From: DASXUG01 sp964620425
GTDB taxonomy: Bacteria > Pseudomonadota > Gammaproteobacteria > Burkholderiales > Methylophilaceae
Length of the DNA: 64,000 bases
Direction: 5' to 3'
Assembly (NCBI GenBank): GCA_964620425.1
Contig: CAZUGV010000003.1
Span: forward strand, 1 to 64,000
The notes under the pieces were generated by a model. It did no database searches. It worked only from the letters and a program-made list of their open reading frames with translations, and was not told the origin of the DNA. Within the stretch, counting starts at the first letter, position 1. Each line of letters opens with the position of its first letter. A program made the position numbers and the translations under genes. Positions 37,442 through 46,920 of the stretch are shown here, in pieces.

Positions 37442-38449
37442 TTACTTTTGATAAATTTCGTCAAACACGCCACCATCTGAAAAGTGTCTGTTTTGCGCTT
37501 TTGTCCAGCCACCAAACACATCATCAATCTTGATTAAATTGACTTTAGGGAACTGCTTTTCATATTTAGCCGCGACACTTGCAAGCGTTGGGCGATAGTA
37601 GTTTTGCGCGGCAATTTCTTGGCCCTCTTCACTATATAAATATTGCAAATAAGCTTCTGCCACCTTACGTGTACCACGTTTGTTGACTACTTTATCTACA
37701 ACGGTGACTGGTGGTTCAGCTAAGATTGACAAGCTTGGTATAACAATCTCAAACTTATCTGGACCAAGTTCTTTTTGAGCCAAAAATGCTTCGTTCTCCC
37801 AAGCTAACAACACATCACCCACGCCACGCTCTACAAACGTTGTGGTTGAACCACGTGCACCTGAATCTAACACAGGTACGTTTTTGTAGATATTGCCCAC
37901 AAATTCGCGTGCTTTTGCATCGTCATTGTTGTATTTTTTCAAGCCATACGCATAAGCAGCAAGGTAGTTCCAACGCGCACCACCAGAGGTTTTGGGGTTA
38001 GGCGTAATTACCGCAATACCAGGTTTTGCTACGTCATCCCAATCTTTAATTTTCTTAGGGTTGCCTTTGCGCACTAAAAACACGATGGTTGAAGTATAAG
38101 GTGAGCTATTGTTGCCTAAACGTTTTTGCCAATCTTTAGGGATAAGCCTTGCTTTTTCATACAATTGGTCAACGTCGTAAGCCAAAGCAAGCGTGGCAAC
38201 ATCAGCATCCAGCCCATCAATAATCGCACGTGCTTGTTTACCTGAACCGCCATGCGATTGTTTAAACGTGACAGTGTCACCTGTTTTGTTTTTCCAGTAG
38301 GTGGCGAATGCTTTGTTGTAATCTACATACAATTCACGCGTTGGGTCGTAAGATACGTTGAGTAAGCTGACTTCAGCAGCCACCGAAACAATCGGCGTGA
38401 GCAACGCCCCAATTAACAAACCAACCTTAAATCTATTACTTAAATTCAT
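37442..38449 (-). CDS. sbp: Sulfate-binding periplasmic protein of the sulfate ABC transporter
   Basis: A 335-residue periplasmic protein with a signal peptide ending at about residue 25 (VSVAAEV). The mature start VSLLNVSYDPTRELYVDYN and the SHGGSGKQARAII sulfate-contact region are diagnostic of Sbp/CysP. It delivers sulfate to CysT/CysW/CysA, whose genes lie some 5 kb away beyond the EAL gene and the cassette. Sbp and CysP cannot be firmly separated by eye. Confidence 0.94.
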   Translation of the reverse strand: MNLSNRFKVGLLIGALLTPIVSVAAEVSLLNVSYDPTRELYVDYNKAFATYWKNKTGDTVTFKQSHGGSGKQARAIIDGLDADVATLALAYDVDQLYEKARLIPKDWQKRLGNNSSPYTSTIVFLVRKGNPKKIKDWDDVAKPGIAVITPNPKTSGGARWNYLAAYAYGLKKYNNDDAKAREFVGNIYKNVPVLDSGARGSTTTFVERGVGDVLLAWENEAFLAQKELGPDKFEIVIPSLSILAEPPVTVVDKVVNKRGTRKVAEAYLQYLYSEEGQEIAAQNYYRPTLASVAAKYEKQFPKVNLIKIDDVFGGWTKAQNRHFSDGGVFDEIYQK

Positions 38450-38488
38450 TGTTTATCCTTTCTAGTTACTATTGTTTAGCATTTAAAG

Positions 38489-40189
38489 TTAGAACCCGTA
38501 TAAAGAGACTTCAGTGTAGAAGAAGTTTGAAGAGTTTGACCTTGTTGGGTCGTTCCGATTGTCAGCGATGGTTTTACTGCTTTTAATAAAATCCCCTGCT
38601 TCAAAATAGGCGTAGCCCAAATTAACCGCAACTTGTGGATTGATCGGGAAGCGCACGCGTACATCAAACTCAGTTCCCAACTCAGTGCCACTTTGCCCCG
38701 ATCTATCGCGCAAGTTAGCACCAGCGTTCCACCGGTCTGTGGCGCTATCTAAGCTATACCAGCTCAAGCCTGTATCTACTCTTACGTTGTCAAGAAATGG
38801 AATGTTGGGCTCAAACTCAACGCGTACCTTAGGTGTGCGAATGTTTTCCATTTGAATGTAATCATCGTTAGACCATGGTCTAGCAAAGCCAAACAAACGA
38901 TCAAAACGCTCATTAGCGGTTCTGTCAGTACCCGTGGTTGGTACGTTGTCACCTGTTGCTACACCATAAAATGCGCTTAGGCGGGGTTTCCACGGGTGAT
39001 TAAAGCTATAACCAACTTCTGCATTGTAGGCATGCGCATCGTGATCCACTTCAGCAATATAGGCACCAGTTGTAGTGTTTCTGCGATCTTGCTCACCCCA
39101 TTGTTTGTTGTAACTTACGTCGTAATCAAAGCCGGTTTTTCCAACTACGCCATAGGCACGTAATCCGCCTGTGTGTATCTCTCTATCAATGTTGGCGGCT
39201 AGCAAAGCAGTACCAGTCAGTGGCAGACCTGTGCCAGTATTAAACTTAACTTTGTCGCCATCTTGTTTAAGCAGAAAGTAATACGGCTCAAAGGTGACGT
39301 ATTGAGACCAAGTACGTAAATCACCAATCACGCCATAGAAGTTTTGTGAATCATCTGCTTCGTCAATTTTTGAGGTGAATCTTTGTAATGGGTTGACGGC
39401 AAAAAACTCTAATTGCCAATCGTTTCTTTTCTCACCAATCCCTGCACGAAAGCCTTCGAAGGTGTTAGTGGTGTTACGCCACTCGTTACGCGCAATCAAA
39501 CGTCTATCCACGGCTTCCCATGCGTGTCGACCATACCTGGCCCAAATTGGTCGGTCATGACCTAAATCATCTTTACCCAAAAAGCTTTTGTCAAAGTAGA
39601 GCTCTAAATAGCCCTGTAGAAAATCAAGATGGTTGACATCGCGAATATCGCCAGTGGTGGTGTAGTCACCATTGGCACGTCGTGAATCTTGAATCTCCAC
39701 AGCGAAACGTAATGGGTCCAATATCTTTTTAACGCCTATATAGGCGCGTGTGCGGAACAAGATGGGGTTATCAACATTGTCGTTATTGCGACGGAAATCA
39801 TTATCACGAAGTTCGTAGCGTATGCGGTGTTCTAAGCCTAGGTCTAGCCAATCTACACCATCAAATGCACTGTATTCTCTGAGCCAGGTTCTATTCGCCT
39901 CTTTTACGTATCGTGGAGGATCAGACTCTTTTTGGGTGCCGTAGCTTTTTCTTTCAATGTAATAGCCGTTGGCGTCTTGCTTCGCTTTCTTTTCTTCCGC
40001 GGCTATTTCTGCTAAGCGTTCCTTGATTTTGGCTTGTTGGGCTTGCTCCTCAGATGTTGCTGGTTTTATGTCATCTGCATACGAATATAAGCTGTGATTG
40101 AGTAAAAAACTTGATAAGCCTAGCGCAATTAAACTGTTATTGATTTTTTTTGTTGGTCGTTTTAAACGAGTAGTTAGGCGTAATTTCAT
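38489..40189 (-). CDS. Alginate-export-type outer-membrane beta-barrel protein
   Basis: A 566-residue exported protein. The signal region ends near YSYADD, a short acidic coiled coil follows (about residues 45-75), and then a barrel of the alginate-export (AlgE-like) porin family begins with WLDLGLEHRIRYELRDNDFRR (about residue 115, written here only in part as a landmark: LEHRIRYELR). It ends in an aromatic residue, LYGF, as outer-membrane proteins do. The gene lies between yezD and sbp, so it may pass sulfate or sulfonates rather than alginate. That role is inferred from context. Confidence 0.82.
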   Translation of the reverse strand: MKLRLTTRLKRPTKKINNSLIALGLSSFLLNHSLYSYADDIKPATSEEQAQQAKIKERLAEIAAEEKKAKQDANGYYIERKSYGTQKESDPPRYVKEANRTWLREYSAFDGVDWLDLGLEHRIRYELRDNDFRRNNDNVDNPILFRTRAYIGVKKILDPLRFAVEIQDSRRANGDYTTTGDIRDVNHLDFLQGYLELYFDKSFLGKDDLGHDRPIWARYGRHAWEAVDRRLIARNEWRNTTNTFEGFRAGIGEKRNDWQLEFFAVNPLQRFTSKIDEADDSQNFYGVIGDLRTWSQYVTFEPYYFLLKQDGDKVKFNTGTGLPLTGTALLAANIDREIHTGGLRAYGVVGKTGFDYDVSYNKQWGEQDRRNTTTGAYIAEVDHDAHAYNAEVGYSFNHPWKPRLSAFYGVATGDNVPTTGTDRTANERFDRLFGFARPWSNDDYIQMENIRTPKVRVEFEPNIPFLDNVRVDTGLSWYSLDSATDRWNAGANLRDRSGQSGTELGTEFDVRVRFPINPQVAVNLGYAYFEAGDFIKSSKTIADNRNDPTRSNSSNFFYTEVSLYGF

Positions 40190-40275
40190 GTTAAATTTCC
40201 TTATGAATTAGATTTCTGGTGATCCAGTCAACGCTAAAATATTTAAATAAATGTTTAAAGTAAATTAACCGCTGA

Positions 40276-40467
40276 TTATTCAGAAGGTGAATTTGTAACA
40301 TTGGGTTTAAAGCGAAACTTCTCACGCCTTTCGATTTGCGTGATTTTGCCATCGTGTATGGTGATTTCCACCGAGCCAAATCGTAGGGATTCAATCGCAT
40401 TGACTATTTCTTGCAAGATTTCTTGCGTTACCGCCTGACTCGAATTTGTTTTAGCTGAAATATTCAT
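40276..40467 (-). CDS. YezD-family small protein (DUF2292)
   Basis: A 63-residue protein. ILQEIVNAIESLRFGSVEI followed by IHDGKITQIERREKFRF matches the DUF2292/YezD family. YezD proteins are repeatedly found beside sulfur assimilation genes, and this copy heads the porin-sbp block. The molecular role is unknown. It is probably the first gene of this minus-strand operon, with the promoter in the divergent gap to chrA. Confidence 0.88.
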   Translation of the reverse strand: MNISAKTNSSQAVTQEILQEIVNAIESLRFGSVEITIHDGKITQIERREKFRFKPNVTNSPSE

Positions 40468-40622
40468 GCTCTAAAGTGCTTGTGATGTTTGAGTGCATGC
40501 ACTTTAACAATCATTTTTAATAATTAAAAATACTTTTTTGCGATATGAGTATAACTATTTCGCATATGTGGGCTGGGTTGTTTATCCTCTATAATCCTCA
40601 GAAGTAAAAGCACTAAGTTAAA
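40468..40622. promoter_or_regulatory. Divergent promoter region of yezD and chrA
   Basis: A 155-base AT-rich gap between divergent genes. It must hold both promoters. TGCGATATG near 40536 and TTCGCATATG near 40558 form an imperfect inverted pair that might be an operator. No clear CysB site could be assigned. Confidence 0.4.
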
Positions 40623-42002
40623 ATGACTTTATTGAAAGTTTCCATGAACACTGAGCATACTCACACCAATAAAGATTTAGAGGTAACACCTACGCCTGTT
40701 TCGCTCACGCAGGCATTTTGGTATTGGCTCAAGTTGGGTTTTATCAGCTTTGGTGGGCCTGCTGGGCAAATTGCCATCATGCATCATGATTTGGTCGAGC
40801 AAAAACGCTGGATTTCAGAAAAGCGTTTCTTGCACGCCTTGAATTATTGCATGGTGCTGCCAGGCCCTGAGGCGCAACAGCTTGCTACCTATATTGGCTG
40901 GTTAATGCATCGTACTTGGGGTGGCATTATTGCGGGTGTGCTTTTCGTCTTGCCTTCATTTTTTATTCTGCTGGGTCTGGCTTGGGTGTATATGGCGTAT
41001 GGCAAAGTGCCTGCGGTTGCGGGTGCTTTATATGGCATTAAGCCCGCCGTGGTGGCGATTGTATTGTTTGCTGCATATCGCATTGGTTTACGTGCGCTCA
41101 AAAATAAGGTGTTGTGGGCAATTGCCGCCTTGGCTTTTGTTGCGATATTTGTATTTAAATTACCATTCCCCTTGATTGTGTTGGTGGCGGGTTTGGTTGG
41201 TCATATTGGCGGGCGAAATGCGCCCCAATATTTTAGCGTGGGTGGTGGGCATGGCGCTGCGGATAAGCATTTTGGCAAAGCCTTAATTGATGACGACACG
41301 CCTACGCCATCACATGCCTTTTTTAGCTGGCAAAAAATGTTGCGCATTGCAATGATAGGTTTAGGTATTTGGGTTTGCTTGATGGCAGTTTTAATTCTGC
41401 AATATGGTTGGAATGCTGCATTTACGCAAATGGGCTGGTTTTTTACTAAAGCTGCTTTGCTGACTTTTGGTGGTGCATATGCCGTGCTGCCCTATGTTTA
41501 TCAAGGTGCGGTAGAGCATTATCATTGGTTAACCCCTACGCAAATGATAGATGGTCTGGCCTTGGGCGAAACTACCCCCGGCCCTCTGATTATGGTGGTG
41601 ACTTTTGTGGGCTTTGTAGGCGGCTGGGTGAGTCAGGTGTTTGGTGCAGATGCCTCATTTGCTTCTGCTTTTGTTGCCGCTAGTATCGTTACTTTTTTTA
41701 CATTTTTGCCGAGTTTTATCTTTATTTTCATGGGGGCGCCGTTTATTGAAACAACTCATGGCAACCTTAAATTTACCGCGCCTCTGAGTGCAATTACAGC
41801 CGCTGTGGTCGGTGTGATTTTCAATCTCGCTTTGTTTTTTGCATATCATGTGTTTTGGCTTCAGGGGTTGAGTGGCGCTGTAGATTGGCTGGCTGTAAGC
41901 ATGGCTACGGTATCTGCACTGTTGATCTTGCGTTTTAAAGTTAACATCATTCGCATTATCTTTGGGTGCGCGGTAATTGGGGTGTTGTTGAAATTGATCT
42001 AA
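40623..42002 (+). CDS. chrA: Chromate transporter, ChrA family (two-domain)
   Basis: A 459-residue inner-membrane protein of the CHR superfamily with two homologous halves. The N-terminal half shows WLKLGFISFGGPAGQIAIMH and VLPGPEAQQLATYIG; the C-terminal half shows KAALLTFGGAYAVLPYV and LGETTPGPLIMV. Long ChrA proteins export chromate, which enters cells through sulfate transporters, so the position next to sulfate uptake genes fits. ATG at 40623 is used; an ATG at 40644 is an alternative. Confidence 0.93.
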   Translation: MTLLKVSMNTEHTHTNKDLEVTPTPVSLTQAFWYWLKLGFISFGGPAGQIAIMHHDLVEQKRWISEKRFLHALNYCMVLPGPEAQQLATYIGWLMHRTWGGIIAGVLFVLPSFFILLGLAWVYMAYGKVPAVAGALYGIKPAVVAIVLFAAYRIGLRALKNKVLWAIAALAFVAIFVFKLPFPLIVLVAGLVGHIGGRNAPQYFSVGGGHGAADKHFGKALIDDDTPTPSHAFFSWQKMLRIAMIGLGIWVCLMAVLILQYGWNAAFTQMGWFFTKAALLTFGGAYAVLPYVYQGAVEHYHWLTPTQMIDGLALGETTPGPLIMVVTFVGFVGGWVSQVFGADASFASAFVAASIVTFFTFLPSFIFIFMGAPFIETTHGNLKFTAPLSAITAAVVGVIFNLALFFAYHVFWLQGLSGAVDWLAVSMATVSALLILRFKVNIIRIIFGCAVIGVLLKLI

Positions 42003-42186
42003 TGCTTCATGCACGTATAGATCGTTTCAACGAGTTTAGCTGTATCTAATGGTTGCTTGCATCCAAGCCTTAATCGTCGATGCGGTTGACAATTTTTGCT
42101 ACAGTACATTCATTCATTTGCAACCGTTTTGTCATAATTTGTGCATATAATATGTGTCCTAGTCAAAATGAAGGCAAAATCTTACT

Positions 42187-42630
42187 GTGAGAACGATCAA
42201 TCAGTTTAAAGCGCAGCTATTAGCACAAAAAAACAATGGCTTTACCTTACTTGAATTGCTAGTGGTGATGGTCATTATTGGCTTGTTAGCGAGTTATGTC
42301 GGGCCTAAATATTTTGCACAAATCGGAAAATCTGAAACCAAGACAGCTAAACAACAAATTGGGGCTTTAGAGAGTGCGCTAGACCAATATCGATTGGATA
42401 CTGGGCATTATCCCAGCAGTGAGCAAGGCTTAAATGCCTTGTTTGTAGCACCATCAAATGAGCCAAAATGGTCTGGTCCGTATCTTAAAAAGTCAGCACC
42501 AAGCGACCCTTGGGGCAAGCCGTATCTTTACAAATCACCTGGCGAGCACGCTGACTTTGATCTTTACTCATTGGGCAAAGATGGTCAGCCCGGTGGTAAA
42601 GATGAAAATGCTGATGTTTCTAACTGGTAA
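42187..42630 (+). CDS. gspG: Type II secretion major pseudopilin GspG-like
   Basis: A 147-residue prepilin. The N-terminal signal is cleaved after the Gly in NNGFTLLELLVVMVIIGLLA (FTLLE with the conserved Glu at +5). The globular part has YRLDTGHYPSSEQGL and PWGKPYLYKSPG, and the C-terminal calcium-site segment DLYSLGKDGQPGG. This is the fullest GspG match among the cluster's pseudopilins. GTG start. It heads the secretion cluster. Confidence 0.92.
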   Translation: MRTINQFKAQLLAQKNNGFTLLELLVVMVIIGLLASYVGPKYFAQIGKSETKTAKQQIGALESALDQYRLDTGHYPSSEQGLNALFVAPSNEPKWSGPYLKKSAPSDPWGKPYLYKSPGEHADFDLYSLGKDGQPGGKDENADVSNW

Positions 42631-42649
42631 TCTGTCATATTGATGATGT

Positions 42650-43831
42650 ATGGATTATGAAGTTAAAGCCGTTAAGGGCAAAGAAATTGTCTTAATAACG
42701 ATAGATGCGGCTGATGCACAGGCTGCAATCGCACAAGCAAAAGCGCAAGGCTTGATGGCGATTAGTGCACGAGCAACTTCAGTGGTTGGCGGTTTTAAGC
42801 GTCGGGTAGCGTTTCCCTTAGTGCTGTTTAGCCAAGAGTTGTTGGCATTGCTTGAGGCGGGGCTCAATTTGGTCGAAGCGATTGAAGGTCTCGCGGAAAA
42901 AGAAATTCGTCCACAAGTAAAAGCTATCTTGGATGCCGTGTTGCAATCACTCTATCAAGGTCAAACATTTTCAGCTGCTTTAACGCAGTATCCAGCTGCA
43001 TTTCCATCGTTGTATGTGGCAACGGTACGTGCCAGTGAAAAAACGGGCGATCTACCTGAAGCGCTTGGGCGCTATGTGGCTTACGAGCAACAATTAGGCT
43101 TAGTCAAAAAGAAAGTGGTCACCGCATCTATTTATCCCTTGCTGTTGATTGGTGTTGGCGGTTTGGTGATTATGTTTTTGATGGGCTTTGTCGTACCAAA
43201 ATTTAGCCGGATTTATGAAGGGACTGGCGGCAATTTGCCCTTTTTGTCGCAAATGTTATTAGCATGGGGCTTGTTTTTAGAAAGCCATGGGCGTGAAGTA
43301 TTGTTTGGCGTGATAGCAACAATTTCAATTGTTATTTACGCATTTTCTCAATCCAGTGTGCGGCAAGCGATTGTGCAACTGTTTTGGCGTATACCTGCTT
43401 TAGGTGAGCGATTGCGTATTTTTCAACTTGCACGCTTTTATCGTACTTTGGGAATGTTGTTGTCTGGCGGTACACCGATTGTCTCGGCATTAGATTCTGT
43501 GGCGGGATTGTTGCAGGTTTCCTTGCGAAATCGTATGGAACAAGCCTCGTTGATGATACGTGAAGGTCAGCCAATTTCTGCCGCGATGGAAGCGGCTGCG
43601 CTGACAACGCCAGTAGCACTCCGTATGTTACGCGTGGGCGAGCGTAGTGGAAAAATCGGCGATATGATGGAACGTGTCGCTGCGTTTTATGATGAAGAAT
43701 TTTCGCGCTGGATTGATTGGTTTACCCGTCTATTTGAGCCTATTTTAATGATGGTAATTGGTGTGGTGATTGGTGTGGTGGTGTTATTACTGTACATGCC
43801 AATTTTTGAGTTAGCAGGAAACATACAATGA
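42650..43831 (+). CDS. gspF: Type II secretion inner-membrane platform protein GspF-like
   Basis: A 393-residue polytopic protein with the duplicated T2SF domain: first unit about residues 60-185 (LLALLEAGLNLVEAIEGLA), second about 265-385 (LGMLLSGGTPIVSALDSVA). Three membrane helices are visible. It forms the assembly platform that couples the ATPase to pseudopilus growth. It overlaps gspE by ATGA. Confidence 0.93.
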   Translation: MDYEVKAVKGKEIVLITIDAADAQAAIAQAKAQGLMAISARATSVVGGFKRRVAFPLVLFSQELLALLEAGLNLVEAIEGLAEKEIRPQVKAILDAVLQSLYQGQTFSAALTQYPAAFPSLYVATVRASEKTGDLPEALGRYVAYEQQLGLVKKKVVTASIYPLLLIGVGGLVIMFLMGFVVPKFSRIYEGTGGNLPFLSQMLLAWGLFLESHGREVLFGVIATISIVIYAFSQSSVRQAIVQLFWRIPALGERLRIFQLARFYRTLGMLLSGGTPIVSALDSVAGLLQVSLRNRMEQASLMIREGQPISAAMEAAALTTPVALRMLRVGERSGKIGDMMERVAAFYDEEFSRWIDWFTRLFEPILMMVIGVVIGVVVLLLYMPIFELAGNIQ

Positions 43832-45528
43832 GTCGTGTTATTCCATCGCAGGGCGAAATCGCACGCATTCGTCCTGACGACATCAAGCATGCACGCATCG
43901 CTGCAACGCGCGATAAACGCCGCGTTTTAGAGGCGTTGGAAGAGCAGCTCGATTTAAGTGCAGAAAATTTTGTCACTGCGCTTGGTGCGACCATGCATTA
44001 TCGCGTGCTGGCAATGAAAGATATGCACGAATTAACCCCTGCGTTTGATGTCATTTCTTTTGCACAATCCTCGCAAAAAGAATGTATCGCCTTTACCAAT
44101 CAACAAAATGAGTTGCTATTAGCCTTTGCTGACCCTTTTGCGGAAAGCCTGCAAGAGTGGGCTTTAGAGCATGTGAACGAGCACTTTACTTGGTGCTTGG
44201 CGCACCGCACCGATATTGCAGTTTATCTTTCTCAGCATGAAGAAACCATGCGCGCAATGGATGGCATGGTATCTCATGAGCATCAACAAAGCAGTGCCAG
44301 TGGTGAACATGCGGAGCACCTTTCACTTAAATCTATTAATGAAGATACCAACCCAGTTGTTAAGCTGGTTAACTCTACTTTGTACGATGCACTTAAAGCA
44401 GGCGTGAGTGATATTCACTTAGAATGTTCGCCCTCTGGCTTGGCGATTAAATATCGTATTGATGGTGTCATGGCTTCGGTAGGGACTATGCAAGGCACAG
44501 AAGCCGCAGATCAAGCCATTTCGCGCGTAAAAGTGATGGCGGAGTTAGATATTGCAGAGCGTCGCATTCCACAAGATGGACGTTTTAAAGTCGTGGTGCA
44601 AGGGCGAGAAGTCGATTTTCGCGTATCTATCATGCCTAGCGTGTTTGGAGAGGATGCCGTATTACGTGTGCTAGACCGCAAAGCCTTGTCGGACGAGGCT
44701 AAAGGGCTAAGTTTGCGTACCCTAGGTTTTGATAATGGGATTATTGCGCAATTTAGAAAGCTCGCCGCAGAGCCTTACGGCATGGTGCTAGTAACAGGGC
44801 CAACAGGTAGCGGAAAAACTACGTCGCTATACGCCGCAATATCAGAAGTGAATACGGGGCATGACAAAATCATCACCATTGAAGACCCAGTGGAATATCA
44901 GTTGCCAGGTGTATTGCAAATCCCCGTCAATGAGAAAAAAGGGCTCACCTTCGCGCGCGGTTTGCGCTCAATTTTGCGTCATGACCCAGATAAAATCATG
45001 GTAGGTGAGATTCGTGATGCTGAAACCGCACAAATTGCTGTGCAAGCTGCGTTGACAGGTCACTTGGTATTTACCACCGTTCACGCTAACAGCGTGTTAG
45101 ATGTGATTGGTCGCTTTATGCATATGGGCGTTGACCCCTATAACTTTGTGGCCGCCATGAACGGCATTATGGCGCAGCGTTTGATTCGTACTGTGTGTGA
45201 GCATTGTGCCGAACCATTTGTGCCAGATGACCAATTGTTACTGGATTCAGCCATCCCCAAAGAGTTGGCCGCTAATATGAATTTTAGACACGGTAAAGGT
45301 TGCGGGCAGTGCAGAGGTACGGGCTACCGTGGTCGTCGCGCAGTGGCAGAGTTATTACTATTAAATGATGAAATTAGAGAAATGATTGTGGCACGAGAAC
45401 CGATTCGTAAACTGAAAGATGCCGCTCGTCGTAACGGTATGATTACCTTACGCGAAGCCGCTGTCAAAGCCGCTGGCAATGGTGAAACTACATTACAGGA
45501 GATCAACCGTGTCACTTTTGTGGCGTGA
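43828..45528 (+). CDS. gspE: Type II secretion / pilus assembly ATPase GspE-like
   Basis: A 566-residue cytoplasmic ATPase. It has an N-terminal GspE_N-type domain, then the motor: Walker A GPTGSGKTTSLYAAIS, Asp box IITIEDPVEYQLPG, Walker B IMVGEIRDAETAQIA and the His box LVFTTVHANS. A zinc tetracysteine motif is present (VCEHCAEPF then CGQCRGTG). All active-site parts are intact. Confidence 0.95.
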   Translation: MSRVIPSQGEIARIRPDDIKHARIAATRDKRRVLEALEEQLDLSAENFVTALGATMHYRVLAMKDMHELTPAFDVISFAQSSQKECIAFTNQQNELLLAFADPFAESLQEWALEHVNEHFTWCLAHRTDIAVYLSQHEETMRAMDGMVSHEHQQSSASGEHAEHLSLKSINEDTNPVVKLVNSTLYDALKAGVSDIHLECSPSGLAIKYRIDGVMASVGTMQGTEAADQAISRVKVMAELDIAERRIPQDGRFKVVVQGREVDFRVSIMPSVFGEDAVLRVLDRKALSDEAKGLSLRTLGFDNGIIAQFRKLAAEPYGMVLVTGPTGSGKTTSLYAAISEVNTGHDKIITIEDPVEYQLPGVLQIPVNEKKGLTFARGLRSILRHDPDKIMVGEIRDAETAQIAVQAALTGHLVFTTVHANSVLDVIGRFMHMGVDPYNFVAAMNGIMAQRLIRTVCEHCAEPFVPDDQLLLDSAIPKELAANMNFRHGKGCGQCRGTGYRGRRAVAELLLLNDEIREMIVAREPIRKLKDAARRNGMITLREAAVKAAGNGETTLQEINRVTFVA

Positions 45529-46381
45529 TCGCCTAAGCGTTGCCTTATATCCAGACCGCGTGGTGCTGGTGCGCCAACAACGCGGCTTAAATAAACGCAT
45601 TGTGCATAAGCAGCAAGAACTCGTTACGCCCGAAAAACAAGCCCCAGTTTGGGAGACCGCGCTAGCCGAACTGGATGCAATGCTGGATTCGCATAATGCA
45701 CCAGATGGCAAAAGTTATGCGGGGTGCGAGCTTAAAGTGGTGCTTGCTAGTCAATTGGTGCGTTATCTCGCCTTAACGCCACTAGCCCTAGCTATGAACA
45801 CAGCAGAGAAAGCCGCTTATGTGCAAGGCGCGTTTCAAGAGATTTACGGTGCGGTGGCAGAAACTTGGCAAGTACAAGTCAATGATGCCGCGCCAGATGA
45901 AAGCATCGTTGCTGCTGCTGTAGACAAATCTTTGTTGCAAGGCTTGGATAATATTGCTAAGAAATATCAACTTAAACTCAGCGCTGTCCAGCCGCATTTG
46001 ATGCAAGCATTTAATCTGCTCAGTCACCAATTCAAGCAACCACACACCTACTTTGCCGTCATCGAACCGCAACGTATAGTGATTGCAAAACTCAATAAAG
46101 GTAAGTGGCAGCACCTGCGTATGTTAGCGAGAGCAACGGATTGGGCGAGTCAGCTTGGGGAATTGGTGGAGCGTGAATCTTGGTTCGATGCGCCAGAAAT
46201 CGCCTTAACTGACAAAATGGCGGTTACTCAACAATTATTGGTCTATGCACCAGAAATGGAAGTGACGAACTTGCCCGCCGTGGCTGGCTGGCAAATGCAG
46301 GCGATTGCGGAACCGCGTCTCGCTAATATGGTGGCTCTTAATGAGCGCAATTACTTAATGGCGGCAGGGGCTTTGTTATGA
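45509..46381 (+). CDS. PilM/MshI/GspL-like assembly protein
   Basis: A 290-residue protein from the GTG at 45509, which has AGGAG 7 bases upstream; the longer ORF start overlaps gspE further. Sequence conservation is low. Position (before a PilN-like and a PilO-like gene) and length point to the cytoplasmic actin-fold partner seen as PilM in type IV pili, MshI in MSHA pili or the cytoplasmic part of GspL. No membrane segment is visible, which favours PilM/MshI over GspL. Confidence 0.65.
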   Translation: MSLLWRDRLSVALYPDRVVLVRQQRGLNKRIVHKQQELVTPEKQAPVWETALAELDAMLDSHNAPDGKSYAGCELKVVLASQLVRYLALTPLALAMNTAEKAAYVQGAFQEIYGAVAETWQVQVNDAAPDESIVAAAVDKSLLQGLDNIAKKYQLKLSAVQPHLMQAFNLLSHQFKQPHTYFAVIEPQRIVIAKLNKGKWQHLRMLARATDWASQLGELVERESWFDAPEIALTDKMAVTQQLLVYAPEMEVTNLPAVAGWQMQAIAEPRLANMVALNERNYLMAAGALL

Positions 46382-46920
46382 GTTTGTTCAAGCCAACATT
46401 GCAATTAGATTTTCGCGCAAAGCGTCCGCTATGGTCATGGCTAGGGCTGTTATTGTTAACCGTTGCGCTGTTTGTCGTGGTTTGGGTGTTTCAGCAGCAG
46501 CAAGCCTTAGCATTGGCGCACGAGAATATAGACGCACAACTTGCTCAATTAACTGAAAAAAATCAACGACATCAGCCTGTAGTGCAAGCGGACGATGCTG
46601 AAACTCGTGATGGCGCAATACAAGCACAATGGATTACCGACCAACTCGCCTTTCCTTGGGAGTCACTTTTTCAGGCATTAGAAAAAGCACAAGAGCCGAA
46701 TATTGCCTTACTTTCATTGCAACCAGATACCAAGAAAATGCAAGTCAAGCTAGGTGGGGAGGCCAAAGATTTTAACAGCGTGCTGGCGTATATCGAAAAA
46801 CTACAGGCATCACCCGTATTTAGCAAAATTTACCTCATCAAACATGAAGTAAATGAATCTATTGAACAAAAGCCGATTGACTTTACCTTGATCGCTTACT
46901 GGCAGGGCAACGATGAATAA
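46378..46920 (+). CDS. PilN-like inner-membrane assembly protein
   Basis: A 180-residue protein with a short cytoplasmic N-terminus, one membrane helix at about residues 18-36 (LGLLLLTVALFVVVWVF), a coiled coil, and a small periplasmic domain whose VKLGGEAKDFNSVLAYIEKL resembles PilN. It overlaps the PilM-like gene by four bases (ATGA) and the next gene by eight. Confidence 0.75.
   Translation: MSLFKPTLQLDFRAKRPLWSWLGLLLLTVALFVVVWVFQQQQALALAHENIDAQLAQLTEKNQRHQPVVQADDAETRDGAIQAQWITDQLAFPWESLFQALEKAQEPNIALLSLQPDTKKMQVKLGGEAKDFNSVLAYIEKLQASPVFSKIYLIKHEVNESIEQKPIDFTLIAYWQGNDE

Noticed and set aside
40191..40400. 69-codon minus-strand ORF overlapping yezD
   Set aside because: A different frame of the YezD gene, whose product clearly matches DUF2292.
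42458..42643. 61-codon plus-strand ORF inside gspG
   Set aside because: Out-of-frame shadow of the GspG C-terminal region.
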